Assembly: GCF_020320395.1 (NCBI RefSeq)
Contig: NZ_JAEDAH010000046.1
Coordinates: forward strand, 13,954 to 72,086
DNA: 58,133 nucleotides
Source: Thalassolituus marinus
GTDB taxonomy: Bacteria; Pseudomonadota; Gammaproteobacteria; Pseudomonadales; Oceanobacteraceae
Direction: 5' to 3'
Of this stretch, positions 36,417 to 45,249 are shown piece by piece (within the stretch, counting starts at the first letter, position 1; each line of letters begins with the position of its first letter). Position numbers and translations under genes: made by a program. A model generated the notes under the pieces. It was not told where the DNA came from. It saw only the letters and a program-made list of their open reading frames with translations, and searched no databases.

Positions 36417-37385
36417 ATGTCGGTCACTCGTCACGCCATAACAACCGGCGCCATCAACCTGTATGCAGAAAGCCGTGGCAACCCGCAGAATCCGGCACTG
36501 ATACTGGTACACGGTTATCCGGACAATCACAGTGTCTGGGATCAGGTTGCCGCACAACTTGCCGACGAATTTTTTGTCATTGCCTATGATGTTCGTGGCG
36601 CAGGCCAGTCGGATAAACCGGCACGGGTAGCGGATTACCGTATGCCGTTGCTGGCGCAGGATCTGAAAGCTGTCGCCGATGCGATTATTCCGGGCCAGCG
36701 TTTCCACCTGGCGGCTCATGACTGGGGCTCTATTCAGAGCTGGGAATCGGTTACGACTGAACTGCTGCAGGGCCGTATTATTTCGTTCAGCAGTGTCTCC
36801 GGACCGTGCCTTGATCACATGGGTTTCTGGATGCGCAGCCATTTGTTTTCGTTGTCACCGTTACGCATCTTTGCCGGTATTCGTCAGTTGTTTGCCAGCT
36901 GGTATATCGTGTTTTTTCAGATTCCCGTGCTGGCACCTCTGCTGTGGCGTCTGGTGATTGCGGCGCAATGGAACCGCTACCTGCGTTTGCGCGAAGAGGT
37001 CAGCGAGCCGGACGATAATCCGACTCAGGCTAACGACGGTGTTATCGGGGTTCGCCTGTATCGCGCGAACTTCATCGGCAAAATGCTGCGTCCGCAGAAG
37101 CGCTACGCTCATTGCCCGGTGCAGCTGATCGTACCGACTCGTGATAATTACGTCGGCACGCAACTGTTTGATGAGCTGGGTGAATGGGTTGAGCACCTTT
37201 ATCGCCGTGATCTGGATGCAACACACTGGGCTCCGCTGACTCATGCCCCGCTGATGGCGCAATGGATTCGCGGCTTTGCCCATGCCGTCAGCAACAACAA
37301 AGAAGATGCAGAGTTACGCGCAGCACGAGTATCGGCACCGGCGCGTACACCACTGAACGGATCACACCTGCCGGAGGGTGTTTGA
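36417..37385 (+). CDS. Alpha/beta hydrolase, epoxide-hydrolase-like
   Basis: This 322-residue alpha/beta-hydrolase has HGYPDNHSVWDQV (HGxP oxyanion loop) and YDVRGAGQSDKP. HLAAHDWGSIQSW follows, where the Asp of HDWG is the expected nucleophile as in epoxide hydrolases and haloalkane dehalogenases. A cap region with hydrophobic segments comes next (residues about 140-215). DATHWAPLTHA supplies the general-base His. The start MSVTRHAITT has AAGGAG upstream; the open frame before it overlaps the previous terminator. Its stop is one base before the next ATG, so it forms an operon with the PF10118-like gene. The substrate is unknown. Confidence 0.8.
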   Translation: MSVTRHAITTGAINLYAESRGNPQNPALILVHGYPDNHSVWDQVAAQLADEFFVIAYDVRGAGQSDKPARVADYRMPLLAQDLKAVADAIIPGQRFHLAAHDWGSIQSWESVTTELLQGRIISFSSVSGPCLDHMGFWMRSHLFSLSPLRIFAGIRQLFASWYIVFFQIPVLAPLLWRLVIAAQWNRYLRLREEVSEPDDNPTQANDGVIGVRLYRANFIGKMLRPQKRYAHCPVQLIVPTRDNYVGTQLFDELGEWVEHLYRRDLDATHWAPLTHAPLMAQWIRGFAHAVSNNKEDAELRAARVSAPARTPLNGSHLPEGV

Positions 37386-37386
37386 C

Positions 37387-38304
37387 ATGACTGATAACAA
37401 TGAACGTCACCTGCTGAAGGCTCGCAAGGTTCGTTTTGACCTGAATAACACAGCGCTGCACTGGATTCCTCAGGACCCACTGGCATCCTACATGACCAAC
37501 GCGATTCATCTGTTATTACCGGAAGGCGAGCTGTGGTTTTGCAGGGTGTACAACAAGGCGCTGCCAATGGTCAGTGACGCCGAACTGCGCGAAGACGTCG
37601 AAGGATTTATCCGTCAGGAGGCAGTGCACTCCCGCGTGCATACCAAAGCACAGAGTTATCTGCAGCACCATGATGTTCAGTGTGAACCCTATCTGGAAAA
37701 AGTCCGCTTCCTGTTTAAAACCCTGCTCGGTGAAGAACCTCTGGGGCAGCGCTGGCTGCAGTGGAAATGGCTGGAGCGTCAGTGGCTGGTGACAAGGGTT
37801 GGCATCATTGGAGCCGTTGAACATTTCACTGGTATTCTCGGTCAGTGGGCAATGGATAACACCAGTTGGGATAAAGCCGATCCGGTGATGGCGGATCTGT
37901 TCAAATGGCATCTGGCAGAAGAAGTCGAACACCGCACCGTGGCGTTCGATCTGCATCGTCATTTGTGTAAAACCCGACTGGGTTTCTATCTGAGTCGTCA
38001 GCTGCTGATGGCGTTTGTATTTCCGTTATTTATCTACTTTGTTTTCACTGGTACCCGTTTTCTGGCAGCGCAGGATAAGGATGCGAAGGTACAGAAAATT
38101 GGGCGCTGGGGCTGGCTGAAAATGACACGGGAAATGGAACGTTGTGGTCGCCGGACTGATCACGTACCAGCGTTCAGCTTCCTGTTCAAAGCGACGCTGC
38201 GCTGGTTGTCACCGCGTTTCCATCCGGTGCACGAGGGCGATACGGCACAGGCACTGGCCTACATCGCACGCTCACCGGCCGCGCAGCAGGCCGAAGCTGG
38301 CTGA
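37387..38304 (+). CDS. Predicted metal-dependent hydrolase (PF10118-like)
   Basis: This 305-residue protein resembles the PF10118 'predicted metal-dependent hydrolase' family. Helical regions carry repeated Glu/His pairs: FIRQEAVHSRVHT, GAVEHFTGIL and WHLAEEVEHRTVAFD. They look like a ferritin-type di-metal site, so an oxidase or hydroxylase role is also possible. A hydrophobic segment LLMAFVFPLFIYFVF near residues 206-220 suggests membrane association. ATG 37387 follows the hydrolase stop by one base with GGAGG upstream; GTG 37378 is an alternative. It is coupled to the preceding epoxide-hydrolase-like gene. Confidence 0.72.
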   Translation: MTDNNERHLLKARKVRFDLNNTALHWIPQDPLASYMTNAIHLLLPEGELWFCRVYNKALPMVSDAELREDVEGFIRQEAVHSRVHTKAQSYLQHHDVQCEPYLEKVRFLFKTLLGEEPLGQRWLQWKWLERQWLVTRVGIIGAVEHFTGILGQWAMDNTSWDKADPVMADLFKWHLAEEVEHRTVAFDLHRHLCKTRLGFYLSRQLLMAFVFPLFIYFVFTGTRFLAAQDKDAKVQKIGRWGWLKMTREMERCGRRTDHVPAFSFLFKATLRWLSPRFHPVHEGDTAQALAYIARSPAAQQAEAG

Positions 38305-38427
38305 ACAGGCGTAATCTCCTGAGGTCACTACCGGCCTCAGGGTTTGACTACCGGATGCAGGCTGTTAACAATGTCCGGCATTGATTGCTGGATCAATAAC
38401 GATAAGAACATCAGAGGTAGTCAGTAC

Positions 38428-38904
38428 ATGACATTGCAAACAGAAGGGTTCAGTAAAACCGAACTGAACCTGGCCATGAATTTTCTCGACCAGATTCCCT
38501 TTAATAAATTACTGGGCCTTAAGCCGAAGCTGCTCAGCGATACTCGCTGTGAATTCACCATGAATATGCGTGACGACCTGGTCGGTAACTGGCTGCAGGG
38601 AATTCTGCATGGCGGTGCAATTTCCACGGCGCTGGATGTAACCGGTGGGGCCATGGCGCTGGTGGCTACCTGGCAGCGGATGCACAAAAATGAGATCCCG
38701 AAAAACGAACGTCCGCAGAAACTGGCCAAGCTGGGCACCATTGATATGCGCGTGGATTTTCTGCATCCGGGCAAGGGTAAGGAATTTGTCGCCAGTGCCA
38801 CGCTGCTGCGTATCGGTAACAAGGTTGCTGTTACCCGTATGGAATTTCACAACGAAGAAGGTTTGCTGATTGCCGTAGGTACCGGCACGTATCTTTGTGG
38901 TTAA
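38428..38904 (+). CDS. yigI: YigI-type hotdog thioesterase
   Basis: This 158-residue hotdog protein is close in pattern to E. coli YigI (PaaI-like branch). The signature is VGNWLQGILHGGAISTALDV, with HGG and Asp at the thioester site, followed by LGTIDMRVDFLHPGKGKEF and LLRIGNKVAVTRMEFHNEE. It should hydrolyse medium- or long-chain acyl-CoA. The start MTLQTEGFSKT has AGAGGTAG upstream; the longer frame from 38344 lacks a ribosome site. It may be expressed with the two preceding genes (123-base gap), a small lipid-related cluster. Confidence 0.82.
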   Translation: MTLQTEGFSKTELNLAMNFLDQIPFNKLLGLKPKLLSDTRCEFTMNMRDDLVGNWLQGILHGGAISTALDVTGGAMALVATWQRMHKNEIPKNERPQKLAKLGTIDMRVDFLHPGKGKEFVASATLLRIGNKVAVTRMEFHNEEGLLIAVGTGTYLCG

Positions 38905-38906
38905 TA

Positions 38907-38932
38907 AACGCAGACCTTATCCGGCCTGCGTT
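38907..38932. terminator. Possible shared terminator between yigI and the RND operon
   Basis: AACGCAG (38907-38913) pairs with CTGCGTT (38926-38932) across a 12-base loop at the junction of convergent genes, overlapping the RND stop. There is little U-tract, so it is weak or only a structured 3' end. Confidence 0.4.
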
Positions 38933-41900
38933 ATTGCTTCTGCCTGTGATGGCTGGTGAAGCGCCGGGCGGCGTCTGTCGGCCAGCAGGCATAAGGCCGG
39001 TACCAGCAGCAGGCTGATCAGGGTGGCAAACAGCACACCAAAGCCAAGCGAAGTCGCCATCGGAATCAGCAGTTTGGCCTGCACACTGCTTTCGCTGATC
39101 AGTGGCAGTACCCCAGCGAACGTGGTCAGCGACGTCAAAAGAACCGGGCGAAAACGGCTGGCACAGCCTTCAATTACCGCCGTCAGGGTATCATTGCCAC
39201 GGGCTTTCAGCTGGTTGATCCGATCCAGTAATACCAGATTGTCATTCACCACTACGCCACTCACAGCCACCATGCCGACATACGACCAGAGAGTCAGATC
39301 CAGTCCGAGTAAGGCGTGCCCGGTTACTGAACCCAGCAGACCAAAGGGGATAGCGAACAGCACTGTCAGCGGCTGAAAATAGGATGCAAACAGAATGGCC
39401 ATCAGCAGATACATCAGACCGATGGCAAGCAGATAATACTGGCCAAGAATCTGCAGAAAATAATCCACTGCGCGCTGGTAGCCTCCGACATCCCAGCGCA
39501 CTCCGGGCAGGTCGGCAACCATTTCATCCAGTACACCGTGGTACAACTGCTGGCGGATGGTTTCGGCATTGTTATGCGTAGCGTCGACGTAAGCCGACAC
39601 CATTACAACCGGCTGGCGCATAAAATGTCGGATAAACGGATTCACACTGGTCAGGGAAATATCTGCCAGGGTTTTCAACGGAGCGGTTTGTCCGGGGCTG
39701 TATTCAACCGGCAGATTTTCCAGGTACCAGGCCGAGGCTCGTTCCTGCTCATTCAGACCGGCCCAGACGATGACTTCTTCATCCTGATCGAAAAAGCGGC
39801 TCACCTGCTGACCGTAAAATGCCTGATTCACCTGCTGTAGCACGCTGTCCTGCGTCAGGCCCATGTTGATAGCCTGATCGCTGAGCCGCAGATTCAGTTG
39901 CGGGGCACTGTTGTCCGGCAGGCGCTGCAGACTGTAGATACCATTCAGGCGGTTCAGATAATCGCTCAGACGGCGCGCCGCTTCATTCAGTTGTGTCTGT
40001 TTATTGCCGGAAAATTCGATCTGAATATCGGCCTTTGCCGGATTGATACTGGCGGAAAAGGTTACGTTTTCGGCCCCGGCAACAGCCCCCAGCTGCTGAC
40101 GCCATTGCTGAATAAACAAGGCTGCAGAAAATTCGCGCTCTGCGGCCGGAGGTAATTGCAGGTGCACCTGACCTCGATGATAACTGCGGTTATACACGGT
40201 CTGATTGGAAGGGCCATCATCCGGTGCAACCACCGCATAAATATGGCGGATCATGGTGCCGGGTTTGTCCGTATTGCTGGCTTCGGCAGCGCGAGCTGCT
40301 GTGGTCATTTGTTGCAGCGCTTGCTGTGTGGTCTGTCTGGATGAGCCCTGTGGGAACATCACCGTGGCGGTAATAATGTCACCTTCAATGGTCGACATCA
40401 GCGTCGACTTCAGCCAGCCCTGACTGATCAGTAACAAACACAGAAAAAAGGCAGCAATAAAGGCAATAATAATCGCCAGCGGCTGGCGCAATGCAGTCCG
40501 CAGAAAAGGCAGGTAAACAGTGTGAATAAAGCTCTGCAGTGCATTACTGAAACGTTGTTGCAGGGCAGATAAAGCCGGCACTGACCTGTTGCTCAGTGGA
40601 GCACTTTTCAGATGTGCCGGCAGAATAAAAAAGGATTCGAACAGCGAGAAAAGCAGCGTGCAGATAACCACAATGGGCACCGCCCTGATCAGCATGCCTT
40701 CCGGTCCCGGCAAAAACATTAACGGGGTAAAAGCGACAATGGTGGTGATCACGGAAAACAATACCGGCCGCGCGACGGCGCTGGTGCCCGTGATTGCTGC
40801 CTGAGTTCCATCGAGCCCACTCTGGCGTTGGCTGTGAATGGATTCGCCGACGACTACGGCGTCATCGACGACGATACCGAGCACCAGAATAAATGCGAAC
40901 AGCGAGATAAAATTAACCGAGGTCGCTGTCGCTGGTAATACAAACAGAGTGCCGGTAAAAGCAATCAGAATACCAACACTTACCCAGAAGGATAGGTGGG
41001 CGTTAAGAAATAGCAGCAGAACAATAAACAATAACAGCAGCCCGCTGAAGGCATTGCTGAGCAATAGCTCCACCCGTGCGCTGAAGTTTACCGCCTGATC
41101 GTCCCAGATGGTGAATTCTACTCCGGCCTGAGGTGCTCGCTGCTGCAGGTGCTGACGTACGATACGAGACAGCAGGGTGATGTCTTCGTTGCCGGTGCGG
41201 TACACGTCCAGTGCCAGTGCTGGCTGGCCATCGAACTGCGCCAGTGCCATCGCTTGCTGGCGACTGTCAGTAATATCGGCAATATCACCACTGCGGATAA
41301 TATCGCCACGCGGATCGGCAGCCAGCGCCAGGCTGGCAAAGTCATTGCGATAGCGGAACACCTGCGGTGTTGCGATCAGTAAATCACCGTCGCGGGTCTG
41401 CAGATAACCTCCTGCAACGGCTCCGGTCTGGTGGCGCAGGCTGCTGGCAATATCGCGCAGATTCAGTTCATATTTCTGCAGATTAAAGGTGGAAAAGCTG
41501 ATTCGTATTTCTGCTTTTTCGCGGTCGCTGACATCGGCCTGGCTGATATAGGGCGAACTGAGTAATTCACTGCGCAGGGTCTGAGCGCTGGCCAGCAAAT
41601 CGCCATAAGGCACGTTACCGCTGACGATAATCCGCAGTGCGCGGTTGCGCACCAGTAGCTCCTGCACATCCGGAGTAGTTGCTTCTGCTGGTACCAGCGT
41701 TGGATCGGCCAGGCGGCTGCGAATAGTGGCCAGCGCGCTGCGGCTGTCCGTCTGGCCATCAATATCCAGTGTGATGGAGCATAGTCCGGGGTAAGACCAG
41801 GAAATCAGCTCCTGTGCCCCTTCAATATCGTGAATGGCATTTTCCAGTGGAATACACAGGTGCTGCTCTACGCTGCTGACCGAAGCGCCGGGGTACTGTG

Positions 41901-42048
41901 ACTGAATACTTATTCGATCGAGTTCGACGTTAGGAAGCAGTTCCAGACGCAGGTAAGGCAGTATGGCAACACCGGCAGCGAGAATGGCAAACATCGCCAG
42001 ATTGGCTGCCACCCGGTGGCCAACAAACCAGCGGATTAATGCATCCAT
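38917..42048 (-). CDS. RND efflux pump inner-membrane transporter
   Basis: This 1043-residue AcrB-type resistance-nodulation-division transporter has its first helix at MDALIRWFVGHRVAANLAMF. Two large periplasmic loops and two six-helix bundles follow. The proton-relay helix reads FAFILVLGIVVDDAVVVGES, with the paired Asp of RND pumps. The start lies in a TAATG overlap with the membrane-fusion gene, so they are coupled. It is the last gene of the six-gene GH3/GNAT operon. No outer-membrane channel is encoded here; TolC (9.8-11.1 kb) could serve. The cargo is presumably the product of the upstream enzymes, which is inference. Confidence 0.92.
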   Translation of the reverse strand: MDALIRWFVGHRVAANLAMFAILAAGVAILPYLRLELLPNVELDRISIQSQYPGASVSSVEQHLCIPLENAIHDIEGAQELISWSYPGLCSITLDIDGQTDSRSALATIRSRLADPTLVPAEATTPDVQELLVRNRALRIIVSGNVPYGDLLASAQTLRSELLSSPYISQADVSDREKAEIRISFSTFNLQKYELNLRDIASSLRHQTGAVAGGYLQTRDGDLLIATPQVFRYRNDFASLALAADPRGDIIRSGDIADITDSRQQAMALAQFDGQPALALDVYRTGNEDITLLSRIVRQHLQQRAPQAGVEFTIWDDQAVNFSARVELLLSNAFSGLLLLFIVLLLFLNAHLSFWVSVGILIAFTGTLFVLPATATSVNFISLFAFILVLGIVVDDAVVVGESIHSQRQSGLDGTQAAITGTSAVARPVLFSVITTIVAFTPLMFLPGPEGMLIRAVPIVVICTLLFSLFESFFILPAHLKSAPLSNRSVPALSALQQRFSNALQSFIHTVYLPFLRTALRQPLAIIIAFIAAFFLCLLLISQGWLKSTLMSTIEGDIITATVMFPQGSSRQTTQQALQQMTTAARAAEASNTDKPGTMIRHIYAVVAPDDGPSNQTVYNRSYHRGQVHLQLPPAAEREFSAALFIQQWRQQLGAVAGAENVTFSASINPAKADIQIEFSGNKQTQLNEAARRLSDYLNRLNGIYSLQRLPDNSAPQLNLRLSDQAINMGLTQDSVLQQVNQAFYGQQVSRFFDQDEEVIVWAGLNEQERASAWYLENLPVEYSPGQTAPLKTLADISLTSVNPFIRHFMRQPVVMVSAYVDATHNNAETIRQQLYHGVLDEMVADLPGVRWDVGGYQRAVDYFLQILGQYYLLAIGLMYLLMAILFASYFQPLTVLFAIPFGLLGSVTGHALLGLDLTLWSYVGMVAVSGVVVNDNLVLLDRINQLKARGNDTLTAVIEGCASRFRPVLLTSLTTFAGVLPLISESSVQAKLLIPMATSLGFGVLFATLISLLLVPALCLLADRRRPALHQPSQAEAITQAG

Positions 42049-43199
42049 TAAAAGTTCTCCGGCGTGGCGGCCAGAGTGTCACTGTTGACCGGCGTCACTT
42101 GCGTACCGGTCAGCAGTGTCTGGCGACGGCTGTTCACCAGCAGGGTTCCCGCCGGTAAATCATTACTGAGATAAATCAGATCGCGGCCACGATGAATAAT
42201 ATCGGCATCGCGGGTCACGATGCGGTTGCCCTGCTCAAGCAGTAACAGGCGATCATCAGCCTGCAATGCCGAACGTGGAATAACGCGCACATCACTGCGT
42301 TGGGCACCACGTATTTCGGCAGAAATAAAAGTACCGGCCAGAAGATGGGGAGTGCCTGGCCGGGCAGAATAATCCGGGTGTGCAACCAGAATTATCTGCT
42401 GAAACTGTCCGCGTTCAGCTTCACTGCGCACGATTTTCGCAGGCCATACCGGCCCTTGTTCTGAGGTGCGCAGGCTGACGCTGATTTGAGAGAAATCGCC
42501 TGCACCGTCATCGGCATTAATACCGAGCAGGTGTGCCTCGTGATCACTGACCGGCAAGCGGATTTCCTGCCAGCTGTCATCCTGAATTAAGCCGAGTACG
42601 GTAGCTGCCGATACCTGTTGACCGGGCTGCACCATCACTCCGGTAATACGGCCACTGACGGGAGCATATACGCGGGTATCTCGTAATTGCTGACGAGCGA
42701 ATTTCAGCGCTTCGCGTGCGGCCGCCGCCTGACTTTCGGCAAAACGCATCTGCGGAATGTAACGGGCAAACGGACTGTCGGCGGACTGGCTGCGGGCAAC
42801 CTCTGCCAGTGCGCGGGTTTCTTCCAGTTGCAGCAGCATGCGGTCCAGGTCCGACTGGCGCTGATGAACTTCCAGTTCGTATGGACGCGGATCGGTGCGC
42901 AGTAAGAGCGTACCTTTTTCGATATGAGCGCCATTAACAAATGCTTTGCTGATTTCCAGTACCCGGCCAGACACCGCGGCACTGAGCTGATGTTCGCGGG
43001 TAACACTGACCCTGCCATGGCTGATGACCGGGATGGCAACATCGCTCAGGGTGACGCTGGTGACCGGTACCGCCAGCGGTGCAATGGCCGTGGCGGCGGC
43101 ATCCGGATGCGGCGCCTGCACAATCAGGTAAGTCGCGGCTAATGCGGTAACAACAAAACCAGCGCCCCAGCCCAGCAGTGACGGCAACAGCTTATTCAT
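42048..43199 (-). CDS. RND membrane fusion protein (HlyD/AcrA type)
   Basis: This 383-residue periplasmic adaptor linking the RND pump to an outer-membrane channel has an N-terminal membrane anchor (LLGWGAGFVVTALAATYLI). The lipoyl-like half AAVSGRVLEISKAFVNGAHI and a coiled-coil hairpin rich in Gln, Glu and Arg (about 110-165) follow. The second lipoyl half reads RVYAPVSGRITGVMVQPGQQ, and a beta-barrel domain closes the protein. There is no lipobox Cys. AAGGA lies inside the preceding gene, whose end it overlaps by 8 bp. It is the fifth gene of the operon. Confidence 0.92.
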   Translation of the reverse strand: MNKLLPSLLGWGAGFVVTALAATYLIVQAPHPDAAATAIAPLAVPVTSVTLSDVAIPVISHGRVSVTREHQLSAAVSGRVLEISKAFVNGAHIEKGTLLLRTDPRPYELEVHQRQSDLDRMLLQLEETRALAEVARSQSADSPFARYIPQMRFAESQAAAAREALKFARQQLRDTRVYAPVSGRITGVMVQPGQQVSAATVLGLIQDDSWQEIRLPVSDHEAHLLGINADDGAGDFSQISVSLRTSEQGPVWPAKIVRSEAERGQFQQIILVAHPDYSARPGTPHLLAGTFISAEIRGAQRSDVRVIPRSALQADDRLLLLEQGNRIVTRDADIIHRGRDLIYLSNDLPAGTLLVNSRRQTLLTGTQVTPVNSDTLAATPENF

Positions 43200-44151
43200 A
43201 AGCGGATTCTTCCTTCAGGATATCGATCCAGCGCTGCAGACAGCGGGCAGATGTTTGTGCATCGCGACAGATGCTGGGATGAAACTTCAGCGCCAGCGAC
43301 ATATGCTGATTGCATTCAGTAATGCCGGTGGCGATCGGATAATTTTCAGTACCGGCACCACACACGCCAAGCACCAGTTGCGGATGCTGCGGCATCGACC
43401 AGTCGCCGAGAAAACTGAATGAGCCGAGATAATGTTGCTTACGGCTGAGTGTTTTATAAATCCAGCGCACGCCGGATTTTCCAACCAGTCGACCAATGTG
43501 CGCCTGTTTCCACAGCCACCAGTGTTGCTGACTACGGAAACGTTCGCGAACTTGCTGGTGAATGGATTCGGCACTGCTGTCGTATTTCACCGGCAGGTAA
43601 AAACCAGAGGAGCGATTACCCCGATCGCTACTGCCATTAAGCTGATCGCGTACGTTGACCGGATAAAACCAGTAGGCGGTGCTGTCTGGTTTTAATAACA
43701 GCTCGAAGGCCGCACGGTTCAGGCAGGCCAGCAACAAACTGGCGAGTGACACCTGACGCATGGCTGCGCAGTCTTTCAGATGTTCAAGCAGGGCTGGCTG
43801 TATAATATCGACCACCGGATCGTTGCAGGCCGTGTTGTGTTGGGCGCGAAAATACTTCCATTGCACCTGCTTTGGAGCCGTGTCCTTTGGCAGCTGACGT
43901 TGTTGTTTCCAGACTGACAGCAGTCCCGGCTCGCGCTTGTCGCGGCAGGTGGGTAATAACGGAAACTGATAGCCCATATCTTCCAGGGTATTAGCGATCA
44001 TGCCGATACCATCCATATCGCGGTGGCGATGCTGCTGCCATTCCTGCTGGCGGCTGCTGAGGTTGTGGAAAAATAAATGAATGGTATCCGGGATTCCCAT
44101 TTCTTCACGAACTTCGTACCACTGTGCGATGTAGTCTGTTGTCTGTGACAT
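43192..44151 (-). CDS. CAT-fold acyltransferase (condensation/WS-DGAT-like)
   Basis: This 319-residue protein contains RHRDMDG (about residues 42-48), a form of the HHxxxDG active-site motif of chloramphenicol-acetyltransferase-fold enzymes (NRPS condensation domains, wax-ester synthases, PapA) with the first His replaced by Arg. The catalytic second His and the Asp-Gly are kept. A later YPVNVRDQL recalls the PVNxR stretch in wax-ester and alcohol acyltransferases. It is shorter than stand-alone condensation proteins (about 450), but both halves appear present. It likely forms an ester or amide between an acyl donor and an acceptor made by neighbouring enzymes. Six bases separate it from the double GNAT upstream, and it overlaps the MFP gene. 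Confidence 0.65.
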   Translation of the reverse strand: MSQTTDYIAQWYEVREEMGIPDTIHLFFHNLSSRQQEWQQHRHRDMDGIGMIANTLEDMGYQFPLLPTCRDKREPGLLSVWKQQRQLPKDTAPKQVQWKYFRAQHNTACNDPVVDIIQPALLEHLKDCAAMRQVSLASLLLACLNRAAFELLLKPDSTAYWFYPVNVRDQLNGSSDRGNRSSGFYLPVKYDSSAESIHQQVRERFRSQQHWWLWKQAHIGRLVGKSGVRWIYKTLSRKQHYLGSFSFLGDWSMPQHPQLVLGVCGAGTENYPIATGITECNQHMSLALKFHPSICRDAQTSARCLQRWIDILKEESAYE

Positions 44152-44157
44152 GAATAA

Positions 44158-45249
44158 TTACAACCGGCTGATTTCGGGATATACCAGCGTCGACAGATTA
44201 ATATCGGCAATGGCTTCGGGTTGATAGGTCGCAAGAAAATGCTGGCTGGTCAGTGTGTGTCCCGGACAGCGCTGCAGTACTTTCAGCAATGGATCGCGGC
44301 TGTCGAAACCACAGGCAATGCCATCCACATCGTAGCGGCGAGCGATGCGGCGGATGGTGTTCAGCAGCTTGCTGAAACGCGCCGGACGATTATTTTTTAC
44401 CACCACCGAATGCAGGGTCAGGTAACGGTTAACGGCGTTGACGGCTGGTAATGGCAGCATGCCGGTAAAACGGGTGCTGGCGTTGTAGACCGGGCGCAGA
44501 TATTTCAGTGAACCGGAATAACCGGAAACCCGCGTTTGTTTAAATGACTTCTGATTCCACAGTGCAGCGATGCCTGTGATTTCACCTTTTTCTTCCAGGA
44601 TAAAGAAATCCTGCAAGGACTGGCCGCGATAGTAGGGGTCATCACTGCCGATAAGGGAAAAGTCATAGCACGGATAAAACTGTTTGTTGGCTGCTTCACG
44701 ATCGAAGAAAGCCTGCATCGCTGAAATATCATTAACGTCAGCGCGGCGCACGGCGCGGGATGTACGTAATGCGGTGCGCTTGCGATTGCTGATCAGGCGG
44801 GTAGTGAAATGACCGGCGGGTACATACTGTGGCAGGATGTTGCGGCCACTGCCGACTGTATTCATTGATGCTTTGTTGTCATCGAGAATCACGGTTTGCA
44901 TCCAGTCGTTTTGCATACTTTCCCGATACTGGCCAAACATGCGAAACAGCGCTCGTCCACGCTGAAATGCCGGATGTATGCGCAGGTCGCTGCCATAACG
45001 CACTTCGGTTTTTTCACCGTTAACAAATACCGCACGTTTACCGATACTGAAGGTGCCAACAATACCGGCATGCTGATGATCCATGACCCAGATTTCCGGA
45101 GAGCTGGTGCTGACACTGGCAGCATGAAAATAATCCGGTTCTCGCTCAAACGTCAGGCGAACAGCACCTTCCTGCGCGGTGGATGACAGCAGATTCAGTA
45201 AGCCGCGAGAGTCCCCGGCGCGGGCCGGACGAATAGTGTATTCACTCAT
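44158..45249 (-). CDS. Two-domain GNAT-type N-acyltransferase
   Basis: This 363-residue protein begins with a GNAT domain (MSEYTIRPARAGDSRGLLNL ... GIVGTFSIGKRAVFVNG ... DLRIHPAFQRGRALFRMFGQ, the acyl-CoA pyrophosphate loop region). A second, weaker GNAT-like half follows from about residue 160 (RRADVNDISAMQAFFDRE ... GEITGIAALWNQ). It is predicted to transfer an acyl or acetyl group to an amine. The start overlaps the GH3 stop in an ATGA junction. It is the third gene of the six-gene operon. The substrate is unknown. Confidence 0.7.
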   Translation of the reverse strand: MSEYTIRPARAGDSRGLLNLLSSTAQEGAVRLTFEREPDYFHAASVSTSSPEIWVMDHQHAGIVGTFSIGKRAVFVNGEKTEVRYGSDLRIHPAFQRGRALFRMFGQYRESMQNDWMQTVILDDNKASMNTVGSGRNILPQYVPAGHFTTRLISNRKRTALRTSRAVRRADVNDISAMQAFFDREAANKQFYPCYDFSLIGSDDPYYRGQSLQDFFILEEKGEITGIAALWNQKSFKQTRVSGYSGSLKYLRPVYNASTRFTGMLPLPAVNAVNRYLTLHSVVVKNNRPARFSKLLNTIRRIARRYDVDGIACGFDSRDPLLKVLQRCPGHTLTSQHFLATYQPEAIADINLSTLVYPEISRL

